From Clostridia bacterium (GTDB lineage: Bacteria; Bacillota; Clostridia; Lachnospirales; Lachnospiraceae), in NCBI GenBank assembly GCA_003246295.1, contig QKAS01000022.1, positions 62,001-126,000 on the forward strand: a stretch of 64,000 nt of DNA, read 5' to 3'. Below are positions 9,820 through 18,553 of this stretch, piece by piece. The notes beneath the pieces were generated by a model, which did no database searches, was not told the DNA's origin, and worked only from the letters and a program-made list of their open reading frames with translations. Position 1 is the first letter of the stretch. Every line of letters starts with the position of its first letter. The position numbers and the translations under genes are program-made.

Positions 9820-11385
9820 TTACTCATAATAATTTCTGACTTCATCTAAGTAATTTTCCCACTGCCTATTATCTGATATTCTTATATCCCCTTTAATAAA
9901 ATTTAGAATCATGTTATCAATATACTTATTACGATTATCGTTTGCCAAACTAATCGTGTTCTGAGCTCCTTCTTCTTTTCTATAAAAAGACTCATATGTA
10001 CGAACAGCACGTGCATCAATATATTCTACAAGCGAATAATTCCCATTCCATGTCACACCATTCGCGATATTCTTATCAAGAACTAATGGTCCCGACCCTG
10101 CAAAGTTCTTATTTTGCATTTTATCACTTAAATATTGAATCGTTGTTATTGTAGCCTGTGTTCCATAAGTAGATAAATCTCCACTTTCAGAATACGTCCA
10201 ATCAATTCCTTTTTCTCCAAACTCAGCAACTAAGGATGCTTCACTTGATAGCATTAAGTCCATAATTTCAAATGCTTCTTTTTTATGCTTACTATTTCCA
10301 GGAATGTAACCACCTATTTTAGGCTCTGAATCAACCTTTACAGCATATTGCTGACCGTCTGGTCCAACCAATGGTGGAACCTGAATGTAGTTTGCCAGAA
10401 TATCTGGACAATTCGAATAGATAACATCTGAAATACTCTTACTTGTAAAACATCCAACCAAATCTTTTGGGTCATTAACAAGCTCCCGAAGTTGTTTCTC
10501 AGAATAATAGAAACAAGAATTTGATAATAAATTATTTTTGTATAAAGCATTACAATATGATAATCCTTCCCTAAAATTATTTTCCTGAAAGGCGTAAACT
10601 AATTTGCCATTTTCATCCAGAAACACTCTTCCATTCAACGGATCATTATAAATAAATGCATTTAGAAGAAAATTATAACTTTGCAAATAATAATTCTCTT
10701 CACAACTAATCATAGGCAGTTCGTCCTGCTTCCCATTTCTATTCGGATCATTCTGTTTAAATGCTTCTAGTACTCTGACTAATTCATCTGTTGTCCTAGG
10801 GATTTGCAATCCCAGATTTTTCAACCAGCCTTCATTCATCCACATAATTTGAAAGTTTTGCGATTTCCTTGTAGTATCCATATTGGGGAAAAAATATACT
10901 GCTTCATCAGACGCAATCTGCTTTGCTATTCCATTCATTTTATATTGTTTTGATATTCTGTAATAATTGCTATCTTCTGTTATATAATCTGATATATCAA
11001 CGATTAATCCTTGTCGTCCCAAAGATTTTATTTTATCTTCAGTCAAAATTTTATCCTTATTATTTATAAAAACAGCATCAATTCCGCTATTCTCAGAGAT
11101 TAACATTGTGTTCAGATATTCCTCCTCATAACCATTCATCACGTATTCAAACTGTATATTATATCCTGATTTATCTTCCAGCCATTGTGTATAATAATTT
11201 GTATTATAATTCTTCACATAATCATTATGCATAACTGCTATTGTGATTGTCTTTGTAGCATCCTCTGTCCTTAGTATAAATACCCAATAAGATATTCCAG
11301 ATATAAGCAATAGCATTATAGCTACAGCCCCTATAAGTATCATTTTACTGTTTATTCTTCTAAGTTGCTTTCTGATACGTCTCAT
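9820..11385 (-). CDS. Membrane-anchored extracellular solute-binding protein (LplA-like)
   Basis: A protein of 521 residues. A basic N-terminus and one hydrophobic helix (MILIGAVAIMLLLISGISYWVF) act as signal anchor. The outer part resembles family 1 / LplA-type sugar-binding proteins: 'TDELVRVLEAFKQNDPNRNGKQDELPM' is the typical Ca-like 'DPNxNGKxDE' loop, cited here as two short parts. It sits between the response regulator and the HptA-like lipoprotein and overlaps the next frame by a few bases. With no transporter genes nearby, two binding proteins in one sensory operon is odd. I infer ligand presentation to the kinase rather than uptake. The GAGAGGATTGTC before the ATG supports the start. 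Confidence 0.8.
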   Translation of the reverse strand: MRRIRKQLRRINSKMILIGAVAIMLLLISGISYWVFILRTEDATKTITIAVMHNDYVKNYNTNYYTQWLEDKSGYNIQFEYVMNGYEEEYLNTMLISENSGIDAVFINNKDKILTEDKIKSLGRQGLIVDISDYITEDSNYYRISKQYKMNGIAKQIASDEAVYFFPNMDTTRKSQNFQIMWMNEGWLKNLGLQIPRTTDELVRVLEAFKQNDPNRNGKQDELPMISCEENYYLQSYNFLLNAFIYNDPLNGRVFLDENGKLVYAFQENNFREGLSYCNALYKNNLLSNSCFYYSEKQLRELVNDPKDLVGCFTSKSISDVIYSNCPDILANYIQVPPLVGPDGQQYAVKVDSEPKIGGYIPGNSKHKKEAFEIMDLMLSSEASLVAEFGEKGIDWTYSESGDLSTYGTQATITTIQYLSDKMQNKNFAGSGPLVLDKNIANGVTWNGNYSLVEYIDARAVRTYESFYRKEEGAQNTISLANDNRNKYIDNMILNFIKGDIRISDNRQWENYLDEVRNYYE

Positions 11386-11425
11386 GACAATCCTCTCTTA
11401 TGTTTATTCATTTATCTCTTTCTAT

Positions 11426-12154
11426 TCATTTATTTCCCATATACTGACTTGGTGCCATCCCATAAAAGCCTTTGAACACTTTATTAAAATAAAAATAATC
11501 TTTATACCCGCATTCAACTGCAATTCTTTTTAAAGAAAATGTTCTTTCTTCTATAAGTTTTGCTGCATGTTCCATTCTGATTTTTGTAACATAACATGTT
11601 AATGTTGTATTATAATGTTTTGCAAATAGATTACAGATATATCCTGCGCTCAGTCCAAATTTTTTTCCTAATTGCTCTAATGTGAATTTTTCATAATAAT
11701 AACTCTTTAGATACTCTGTAAGCGCAATAAAAGCAGGATTCAGCGTTTCATCTTCAATCTCAGCTTTCATCGGATACTTTTTAGAGAGTTTACATGCAAG
11801 CTTTTCTAATACCAATGAAACCTCTTGAAGTTGTAGTGGTTTTAATAAATAGTCAAAGCCTTCTTGTTGAAAGAACTCTTTCGCATCTTCAAATGTTCCA
11901 AAAGCACTCAACATAACAAACTCTGTATCCAATCCGTGTTCTCGCACTGTCTTCATAAATAGATGTCCATCCATATTGGGCATTCTTAAGTCAGTAAAAA
12001 CAACATTTGGATTGAGTTCCAGAACCCGTTCTACTGCTCTTGTCGAATTTGTCTCAATTCCAATCACTGTAAACCCATTCTCCATCCACGGAATCACTTC
12101 CGCAATTTGTCTTGCAATTACTTCTTCATCATCCACAATTAAGACTTTATACAT
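11426..12154 (-). CDS. Response regulator, receiver plus AraC-type DNA-binding domain
   Basis: A protein of 242 residues. The receiver domain (1-120) has the acidic pair DDE at 8-10, the phospho-acceptor Asp55 in VVFTDLRMPNMDG, and Lys106 in LLKPLQ. Two AraC helix-turn-helix motifs fill about 140-240 (LEQLGKKFGLSAGYICNLF; FSLKRIAVECGYKDYFYFNKVFKGFYGMAPSQY). It is the first gene of the operon, followed by two binding proteins and the YesM-type kinase. It belongs to the YesN/HptR class. Likely targets are its own operon or the adjacent envelope genes; that is inference. Confidence 0.93.
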   Translation of the reverse strand: MYKVLIVDDEEVIARQIAEVIPWMENGFTVIGIETNSTRAVERVLELNPNVVFTDLRMPNMDGHLFMKTVREHGLDTEFVMLSAFGTFEDAKEFFQQEGFDYLLKPLQLQEVSLVLEKLACKLSKKYPMKAEIEDETLNPAFIALTEYLKSYYYEKFTLEQLGKKFGLSAGYICNLFAKHYNTTLTCYVTKIRMEHAAKLIEERTFSLKRIAVECGYKDYFYFNKVFKGFYGMAPSQYMGNK

Positions 12155-12313
12155 AAAAGTTCCCTTTCTATTTTCTTATATATCATATCATATTACTTGT
12201 CTGAATTGTTTTAAAAAAAGAAAGAATCTGCATACAAATAGTTTGATTTATCTACTCATTTACAAATACTTTCTTTTCCTATGAATAATATAGCCTGATA
12301 ACTGATATATATA

Positions 12314-14602
12314 TTAAATATTAATGTTACTTGATATCCTTCCTGAAAACCAGCTCTTAACATCCTCTTTTAAGTTGTTCCAGAAACTGCTAGGCTTATG
12401 TTGCAGATTTTCAAGATATAAGTCTTTGCAGATTATAGCACCCGGTAATGCCTCACCCGTAAACACTTTCTTATAGTCTCCGTACTCCTTATATTTATTT
12501 TCTTCCTTATTTTTCATATATTCTCTTGTCGTTAACGGAAGGTCAAATCTCATATCAATGATACTGTTTTTTATTTGGCGAATAATAAACTGCCCAAGAT
12601 TTTCCGTATCCGTCACTTGTCTGACATAGATATAATCTCTTGGAATGCATGCAGCACAACTATTGTTTGAAGTTGGGCATTGTGGCTTAGGCGCTTCCAT
12701 ACCCTGATTGTTATCATTCCCTCCAGGCGAATTTGGAGTTAATGGTGGAAATCCACCAACATTCTGCGGGTCAAAAATCTGTTGTGCTCCTTTTCCTGGC
12801 TCATTCCCGGGGTCTACAACCCAGCCTAAAATATCATGTTTATAGCAAAACACAGTAAATGTGATATCAACATCTTTTACAACTGGAAGATTTTGACAGG
12901 TGTACATCATAAATTCATACATTAACTGGCCTCTGTCCATCGTTTGAAGCTCTACTGCTGAATACCCATTGGCTTCCATATATCCGTTCAAATATTCCAT
13001 CAGTATTTCATCTGAAAGATCTAAACTAGCAAAATCGCAGAACTTTGTTAAATGGATACTCACATATGCTTCGTTTCCATTCCCTGAATATCCTGTTACT
13101 TCACGAGTATATGTAATTGCCTCTAGCCACCCTTTTGTCACAGCTGTAATATCTGCTATTTGTTGTTCTGATAATCCCTCTCCATCCAACAATGATATAA
13201 TTGAAGTCTCTAGATATTCACTCAGACTTGAGTATTCAAACTCGTCTCCTTCACTATAATACTTCATGAACTCACTTTTTTGATTCTCGTTATATACTGC
13301 AAAGATTTCATCTGTGAGTTCTCCGCCTTTAACGATTGTGTAAATCATGTCTACTGCCATTTCTGGTGTAACTGATTTATATTGGTTGGTCTGTGAAGGG
13401 TCTTCTACACCTGGTTCCTTAGTCTCTTCACTTGGCTTCTTAGTCTCTTCACTTGGCTTCTTCTCATCTTCTGTTGGTTCAATAACTGGTCCTGGGCTAA
13501 TATAATTACTTTCACCCTCTGCATAACCACCAATATTAAAAATATTTTTGGAATCACTCTTGTTTCTTTCCAAATAATTGTACCATTCACCTACCTGTTT
13601 GACTGCGCAGTGTCTAAATGGGTGTAATCCTGCTTCCTTTGTAATCACGATGTTTGTCTTATTGTTCTCACAAATCCCTTTGATCAATCCGTTATCACTT
13701 ACCTCAAAATTCCTAATTTTACAACAGGATATTACGTCTCCCTTCGCCTCTCCCTGGTATGTCGCATAGAGAAACATATCCTCAATTCCCAGGTAAAAAA
13801 TATAATCTCCATATGCTCTCAGACTATATCCCCAGATATAATCCATGGATCCTGTACCATGATCTCTGTCAATGCGAAGAATATACCCACCATTCATACC
13901 ATTTTCAGCGACTTTTTGTATTTCCAGATATAAATAGCCATTTGATTCTGCTGAATTAACGATACTTTCTCCTTCACCTCCAGAAATAACACCCACAGGC
14001 ATACAGGTACCATCCATTTTGCAATAGGTCCAGTCCTCACCACCTTTGTCTTTACTTCCACATAAGGCAAATATGTTTTCCTTATTCATCGTGACTTGAT
14101 AATAAGCTTTATCTGGTTCTCCAATCTGTTGAAGTGTAATTTGAGAATCCTCACTTAATGAAAGAATCCCATCGAGTCTATACAGATTACCACCATATAT
14201 CATTCTTGTTGTCGTACCATACAGTTCAAGGCCCTCTTCTATTGTCATCTCTGCATCTGTGAAAATAAGGGTATCCCCTACAATATTTATATTGGCAGCA
14301 AGAAAATCCGTGATTTGAATTCTTTCATGTGTGATTTTATTTTCAGCTGTGAGAACATAATCATGTTCCGGATCAGGATAAAAACACCAGTCTCCTTGGG
14401 TTGCATAGAAACCACCTGTGCCAAGTACTTCCGGTGTATTTCCACTCATATTTTGTCCTTGGTCATCACTTGCCTGTACCGTTGGTTTTAGATACATATA
14501 TATGTCATTTTCTTGTTCCGTCTCTGCCGCATATACAGAAGTTTCGATTAACATACACCCTGCCAGTAATAACACAAAAAGCTTCATACAAAAATTTTTC
14601 AT
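12314..14602 (-). CDS. Secreted protein with propeller-like N-half and Pro/Glu linker
   Basis: A protein of 762 residues with a signal peptide (basic start, LFVLLLAGCMLIETSVYA, probable cleavage after VYA). The first half has DUF5050-like strands ('GGNLYRLDG', 'NGYLYLEIQ', 'YGDYIFYLG'). The linker carries PSEETKK repeats encoded by two exact 21-bp DNA copies. A second globular domain (about 400-580) follows, then a Cys-containing segment (CPTSNNSCAACIP) and a C-terminal region of unknown type. It has no membrane anchor, unlike its operon partners. The start lies after GAGGAATGAC, three bases past the preceding stop. It is the last gene of the 18336-to-12314 block. Function unknown. Confidence 0.75.
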   Translation of the reverse strand: MKNFCMKLFVLLLAGCMLIETSVYAAETEQENDIYMYLKPTVQASDDQGQNMSGNTPEVLGTGGFYATQGDWCFYPDPEHDYVLTAENKITHERIQITDFLAANINIVGDTLIFTDAEMTIEEGLELYGTTTRMIYGGNLYRLDGILSLSEDSQITLQQIGEPDKAYYQVTMNKENIFALCGSKDKGGEDWTYCKMDGTCMPVGVISGGEGESIVNSAESNGYLYLEIQKVAENGMNGGYILRIDRDHGTGSMDYIWGYSLRAYGDYIFYLGIEDMFLYATYQGEAKGDVISCCKIRNFEVSDNGLIKGICENNKTNIVITKEAGLHPFRHCAVKQVGEWYNYLERNKSDSKNIFNIGGYAEGESNYISPGPVIEPTEDEKKPSEETKKPSEETKEPGVEDPSQTNQYKSVTPEMAVDMIYTIVKGGELTDEIFAVYNENQKSEFMKYYSEGDEFEYSSLSEYLETSIISLLDGEGLSEQQIADITAVTKGWLEAITYTREVTGYSGNGNEAYVSIHLTKFCDFASLDLSDEILMEYLNGYMEANGYSAVELQTMDRGQLMYEFMMYTCQNLPVVKDVDITFTVFCYKHDILGWVVDPGNEPGKGAQQIFDPQNVGGFPPLTPNSPGGNDNNQGMEAPKPQCPTSNNSCAACIPRDYIYVRQVTDTENLGQFIIRQIKNSIIDMRFDLPLTTREYMKNKEENKYKEYGDYKKVFTGEALPGAIICKDLYLENLQHKPSSFWNNLKEDVKSWFSGRISSNINI
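13418..13459 (-). repeat. Two perfect 21-bp tandem repeats inside a coding region
   Basis: Copies at 13418-13438 and 13439-13459 encode seven-residue PSEETKK units in the linker of the secreted protein. Partial copies flank them. They are a likely site for copy-number variation by slippage. Confidence 0.85.
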
Positions 14603-14605
14603 ATG

Positions 14606-15013
14606 TCATTCCTCTTCTTCTGTATTTGTGGGTGTTGTTAGTACCCCTGTGTCATTTAATATTGCCTCATATGGTTGAAATGACAAACTTTTTGAGTCAT
14701 CGTCTGTGATACCAATTGTTTCTATCATTTCTTCCTGATTTAGGATTTCTCCTGACGTGAAGAAAGAATTGCTATATAAGAAGACTAACACTCCAGCGAC
14801 ACTTAACATCATGATAAAAAGCACTGGCCTCCAAGCAGCTTTATTTTTAGCCGTTAAATAATAACTCTTTTGTGTATACTCACCCGTCTCTGTATCAAAC
14901 CATATTACATGATGCACTGGTTTCCCCTGCTCATCATGTATTTGTAACGCTCTATAATACTGACCACAATTCGTATCATACCTATAATTTTCAGGTGCTT
15001 TGTACTTCGCCAT
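14606..15013 (-). CDS. Small membrane-anchored protein with one WFDTETGEY module
   Basis: A protein of 135 residues. Residues 5-54 form one copy of the aromatic module (APENYRYD..CGQYY...VIWFDTETGEY). A basic spacer, one helix (PVLFIMMLSVAGVLVFLYS) and a short acidic outer tail ending in EEEE follow. The same module stands at the N-termini of the proteins encoded at 4642-5916 (twice) and 16768-18336 (once). It sits 17 bp after the M48 protease gene, and the following gene starts three bases after its stop, so tight co-transcription is likely. Function unknown; a small partner of the protease or of the propeller proteins is possible. Confidence 0.75.
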   Translation of the reverse strand: MAKYKAPENYRYDTNCGQYYRALQIHDEQGKPVHHVIWFDTETGEYTQKSYYLTAKNKAAWRPVLFIMMLSVAGVLVFLYSNSFFTSGEILNQEEMIETIGITDDDSKSLSFQPYEAILNDTGVLTTPTNTEEEE

Positions 15014-15030
15014 TATTACCTTCTTCCTGA

Positions 15031-16755
15031 TTACAATAATGCAAATCTTACCTGTGTATATAAAACCGTCTCAACAATACTATGATCTTCATCATATTGA
15101 ATTTTTAAGTAATCCTCAGTGATTTCCAGGATATGTGCAGGGAAATACGTTCCTTCGTTATTCCAGTTGCCAAAACATTGCATGTTCTCGAATATATACT
15201 GCGCTTTTATCATTTTTTCAACTTGAAGTTGTTGCGTAATTCCATCAAAAAAAACAAATGTTGCACCTTCATTTGTAATTTCAGACACTTGTCCATAATA
15301 ATAGAGTCCGTCTTTATAATATCTTGCATAACACAAGTCACCTTTTTTTATTGTTTCTGCTCTTTCCTTTTCTTCTTGTGCTTTTCTATCTGCTTCTTCC
15401 TGCGCTTTTCTTTCTGCCTCTTCCTTTGCCAGTAGCTCTAATCGTTCTCTTTCTTTTCTTTCCGCTTCTTCCTTTGCCTTTTCAGCTGCAATTTCAGAAA
15501 GACTCTTTGTCACGCGTCCTGTGCTCGCTTGAAATACAGGTGGTGTCCCAACTGGCATCGCTGGTGGAATAGGCTGTGCTTCTGTTGTTACCTTTGGAGA
15601 TATTGACTGCATCCCTGCTGGTATTGTTGGTGGTGGAGGTGGCGCCATTTGTCCACCCATTGTGTGTATCCCCGAAGGAATCGGTGGCGGTGGCGGTGCC
15701 ATCTGCCCACCAGTCGGTACGTCTGAAGGTTCTTTTGCGTCACGTTTCATCTGATATTGATCTTTCACGTCATTTACTTTGTTTTTTGCACTTTCTAAAA
15801 ATTCTCCACCGTGCATTGTCACTTTATTTTTCATTTCCATAAACTGCTCTCCTAACTTTCCAGGTTCCGTGGGCTCTTCTATCTTATACATGCCTGGTTT
15901 CCATTCTTCAATTGCATCCAGTCGATCCGCTGTTTCTGGGTGTGTTGAACCTAAAGCTGCAAATACGCTTTTTTCTTCTCCACTTCCAAACTTTTGCTCC
16001 AATACATATAATGCGCTGTAAAGGTTTTTTGAAAACCCACACTCACACGAAAATGCATCTGCCCGATACTCATTCATACGTGATGATTTCATATGGAACA
16101 AGTTGCCAAGTTTGATCCAAAGACTCATCAGCCATACTAATAGCAAATCGATAAAGAAACTTGCCAGGATACTTCCAATCGGTCTTTCATCTCCGCCGAC
16201 AAGAATAATAATAAATGAAATTACAATTCTTACGATGAAAAAGACTGCCGTCAATAGAAAATTACTTACATTGATAACAAGTAACATATCTGTATCTTTA
16301 TTTGCGATATGTCCAAATTCATGTCCTAGTATTCCTAAAATCTGTTCGTCTTCCAGTTCGCATAGTCCTCTTGTCACACACACAGTTTTTCTTCCTACCG
16401 CAAATGCATTTGGTGCCATACTCTTGCTCATGAAGAATTTTACATGATCCGAAATCGTAGGGTCTAATTGCTTCGCCCTTCTATAAGCTTCATCAAATAG
16501 AGGTACTAATCTATTCTTATATTTATCCTTTTTAATCTTCCTACACCCACACTGTATTCGAAGAATAAATTCACCTATTGGTGATAGGGCAATACATAGA
16601 CAGATGAGATAAAGAAAAATAGCCATTGGTATCATTTCTGGCATTGCAAATCCACCAAATAAGGCAATATACATAACCATATTCATACATAAATAAATGA
16701 TGCTTCCCACATTATTTTTTTTAAATAACCTCTTCAAAAAATCAATTACATACAT
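15031..16755 (-). CDS. M48-family membrane metalloprotease with coiled-coil and Tudor-like tail
   Basis: A protein of 574 residues. Two N-terminal helices (about 19-60) precede an HtpX/M48 core: NAFAVG at 116-121, zinc motif HEFGH at 145-149, third ligand Glu229 in MNEYRAD, and further helices at 160-215. The core is normally a complete HtpX of about 290 residues. Here a Pro-rich linker with PPPPPIP repeats, an EEAERK-rich coiled coil (about 415-470) and a C-terminal region with two Tudor/SH3-like segments (GDLCYARYYKDGLYYYGQV; GTYFPAHILEIT...IQYDEDHS) are added. Such tails are unusual for M48. Operon partners are aromatic-module and propeller proteins, so they are candidate substrates or partners. 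Confidence 0.85.
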   Translation of the reverse strand: MYVIDFLKRLFKKNNVGSIIYLCMNMVMYIALFGGFAMPEMIPMAIFLYLICLCIALSPIGEFILRIQCGCRKIKKDKYKNRLVPLFDEAYRRAKQLDPTISDHVKFFMSKSMAPNAFAVGRKTVCVTRGLCELEDEQILGILGHEFGHIANKDTDMLLVINVSNFLLTAVFFIVRIVISFIIILVGGDERPIGSILASFFIDLLLVWLMSLWIKLGNLFHMKSSRMNEYRADAFSCECGFSKNLYSALYVLEQKFGSGEEKSVFAALGSTHPETADRLDAIEEWKPGMYKIEEPTEPGKLGEQFMEMKNKVTMHGGEFLESAKNKVNDVKDQYQMKRDAKEPSDVPTGGQMAPPPPPIPSGIHTMGGQMAPPPPPTIPAGMQSISPKVTTEAQPIPPAMPVGTPPVFQASTGRVTKSLSEIAAEKAKEEAERKERERLELLAKEEAERKAQEEADRKAQEEKERAETIKKGDLCYARYYKDGLYYYGQVSEITNEGATFVFFDGITQQLQVEKMIKAQYIFENMQCFGNWNNEGTYFPAHILEITEDYLKIQYDEDHSIVETVLYTQVRFALL

Positions 16756-16767
16756 TGGTTTTCTCCT

Positions 16768-18336
16768 TTAATATACACTGGCAAATGATATTTCGTTCAC
16801 AATTCCATCTGTACTAAGTTGCACTGCACGATCATTATAAATAATCCAGTTCTCTGAAACACCACTCATGAATATGTCCTCAGCATATACTGGCAAAACA
16901 GCTTTGATGTCATAATATTCTCTTTGGCTGCCTGTATTATCTACAATATAGTACATAGTATCATAATCATATTGGCTCACTAAAAGCCTGTTCTGCAACA
17001 GTACTGTCGTTAAATTCTGATTCCAGATATCAATATAAGTAGAATCATTTATAAAGTAAGGACTATATCCAAAATTATCTATATAAGAGAAAACATAATC
17101 TGCATATCCTGCATCCATGATGTCATATGCCTCAGCTGTTGAAAATATTTGTGTCTGTCCGTTCTCAAAATTATATTTTCCATAGCAAATCGTATAATCA
17201 CCCCATCCACCATAATATAAACATCCATTATAAATTGAGAATGGGCTGAATGCCTTAACTGACTGTTTTCCACCAATGCCTGTTGCAGCAGTCAATGCAT
17301 AATCCGTCGAAGCATAGGACAACTCACCGGTTTCAGGATCAAATATTCCAATATCTTGTCTTCCATTGTCAGTGAAAAACAAATAAATTTTACCCTCATA
17401 AGCCTGCAGTAATGAATAGCTTTCATTAAAAAGCTGCTCTTCTTCCCCACCATTTTTATTCATGCGACAATAAGTAAATTCGCCACCATAATTAATCGAA
17501 TAGTAAATATAATCTCCCATGACTGCAATAGAATATATTCCATCCATAGCTTCTACTACTAGTTCAGGTTCACCACCCTGTTTAGGGAAGCGTATAATGT
17601 GTCCACTAGGAATCCCTGAGTTAAACATCCATCCACCTATATCCACTCTAATTGCATATACAAACTGATCATCCTCATCTGCCATTTGTGTCATTACATT
17701 ACAAGTCGGATAATCTGGAAAAGGGTATACTGATAAATCCTGTAATGGTTCATCTGGTATCTCCTCAACCGCTTCTACTGTTTCAGAATTCTCCGCAGTT
17801 ACGCTTTCTTCTGTCACTGTTTCTTCTTTCGCTTCCACGTTCTGGTTTGTCTGGTTATTTATTTGAATTTCCTGCGATGCATTTTCCTCTGCATTTGTAA
17901 TCTGATTCTGCTCTTGTTCAGATTGTGTTTTGAAAAAATAAATTGCTGCTGCAAGTATCAAGATGCCAACGAAGATAGGAATCCCTGCTTTTGAAGTTTT
18001 TTTACTTCTATCATTTTGAACTTTTTGACGAAGTCCTGGTATCTCCGTTTCAGATTTACCTGAGTTGCCAGGCGTAATCTGTATATCTGGTTCTGGAGGT
18101 GCTTCCAGTATTTTTGCTTCCTCCTGCTCTTGAACTTGCTGGATCGACTGTTCTGCTTCCGGGCTCTGTGTTTCCTCGATTGGATAAAAAAATTGTGAGT
18201 ATTCTCCACTCTCAGCATTAAACCAGGTCACCACCTGCACCTGTTTTCCACTTTCATCTACTGCAATGACCTGTGAATAATATAATCCAGTTCTTTCATC
18301 ATAGAGATAACCATCCGGTTCTCTGTACCTTCCCAT
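16768..18336 (-). CDS. Membrane-anchored propeller protein with one WFNAESGEY module
   Basis: A protein of 522 residues. The aromatic module lies at about 5-52 (EPDGYLYDERTGLYY...VTWFNAESGEY). A Glu/Gln-rich cytoplasmic spacer and one helix (AGIPIFVGILILAAAIYFF) follow, then an outer DUF5050-like propeller with blades such as 'GDYIYYSINYGGE', 'EGKIYLFF', 'NGCLYYGGWGD'. It is the first gene of the four-gene block ending at 12314, with a good promoter at 18363-18391. The stop is 12 bp from the protease start. It combines the module of one sub-family and the propeller of the other, which links the two envelope blocks. Function unknown. Confidence 0.8.
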   Translation of the reverse strand: MGRYREPDGYLYDERTGLYYSQVIAVDESGKQVQVVTWFNAESGEYSQFFYPIEETQSPEAEQSIQQVQEQEEAKILEAPPEPDIQITPGNSGKSETEIPGLRQKVQNDRSKKTSKAGIPIFVGILILAAAIYFFKTQSEQEQNQITNAEENASQEIQINNQTNQNVEAKEETVTEESVTAENSETVEAVEEIPDEPLQDLSVYPFPDYPTCNVMTQMADEDDQFVYAIRVDIGGWMFNSGIPSGHIIRFPKQGGEPELVVEAMDGIYSIAVMGDYIYYSINYGGEFTYCRMNKNGGEEEQLFNESYSLLQAYEGKIYLFFTDNGRQDIGIFDPETGELSYASTDYALTAATGIGGKQSVKAFSPFSIYNGCLYYGGWGDYTICYGKYNFENGQTQIFSTAEAYDIMDAGYADYVFSYIDNFGYSPYFINDSTYIDIWNQNLTTVLLQNRLLVSQYDYDTMYYIVDNTGSQREYYDIKAVLPVYAEDIFMSGVSENWIIYNDRAVQLSTDGIVNEISFASVY

Positions 18337-18362
18337 ATCAAGTTTCTTCCTTTCTGGTCAAA

Positions 18363-18391
18363 CTTATACACAATTTATACTGATTTTACAA
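18363..18391 (-). promoter_or_regulatory. Sigma-A-like promoter for the 18336-to-12314 block
   Basis: -35 TTGTAA (18386-18391), 17-bp spacer, -10 TATAAG (18363-18368). It lies between the terminator at 18473-18512 and the first gene of the block. Confidence 0.5.
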
Positions 18392-18472
18392 AATGTATTT
18401 TCTCAGGTACATAGATATTATTAAGATGTGTTGGTAAAATATTCATGAAAATAGTTTTAGAGATATTACCAC

Positions 18473-18512
18473 ATAAAAAATCATCCAAGCAAAACCTGGA
18501 TGATTTTTTATA
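18473..18512 (-). terminator. Rho-independent terminator after the epimerase-GNAT gene
   Basis: The stem ATCATCCAGG/CTTGGATGAT with a short loop is followed by TTTTTTATG on the minus strand. A-rich DNA on the other side makes it possibly bidirectional. Confidence 0.9.
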
Positions 18513-18553
18513 AACCGCTATCATAATTCCCATAACTTGAATTATATATCCAT

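Noticed and set aside
14401-14709. Plus-strand open frames
   Set aside because: They are shadows of the minus-strand secreted protein and the small module protein, with no ribosome site and improbable composition.
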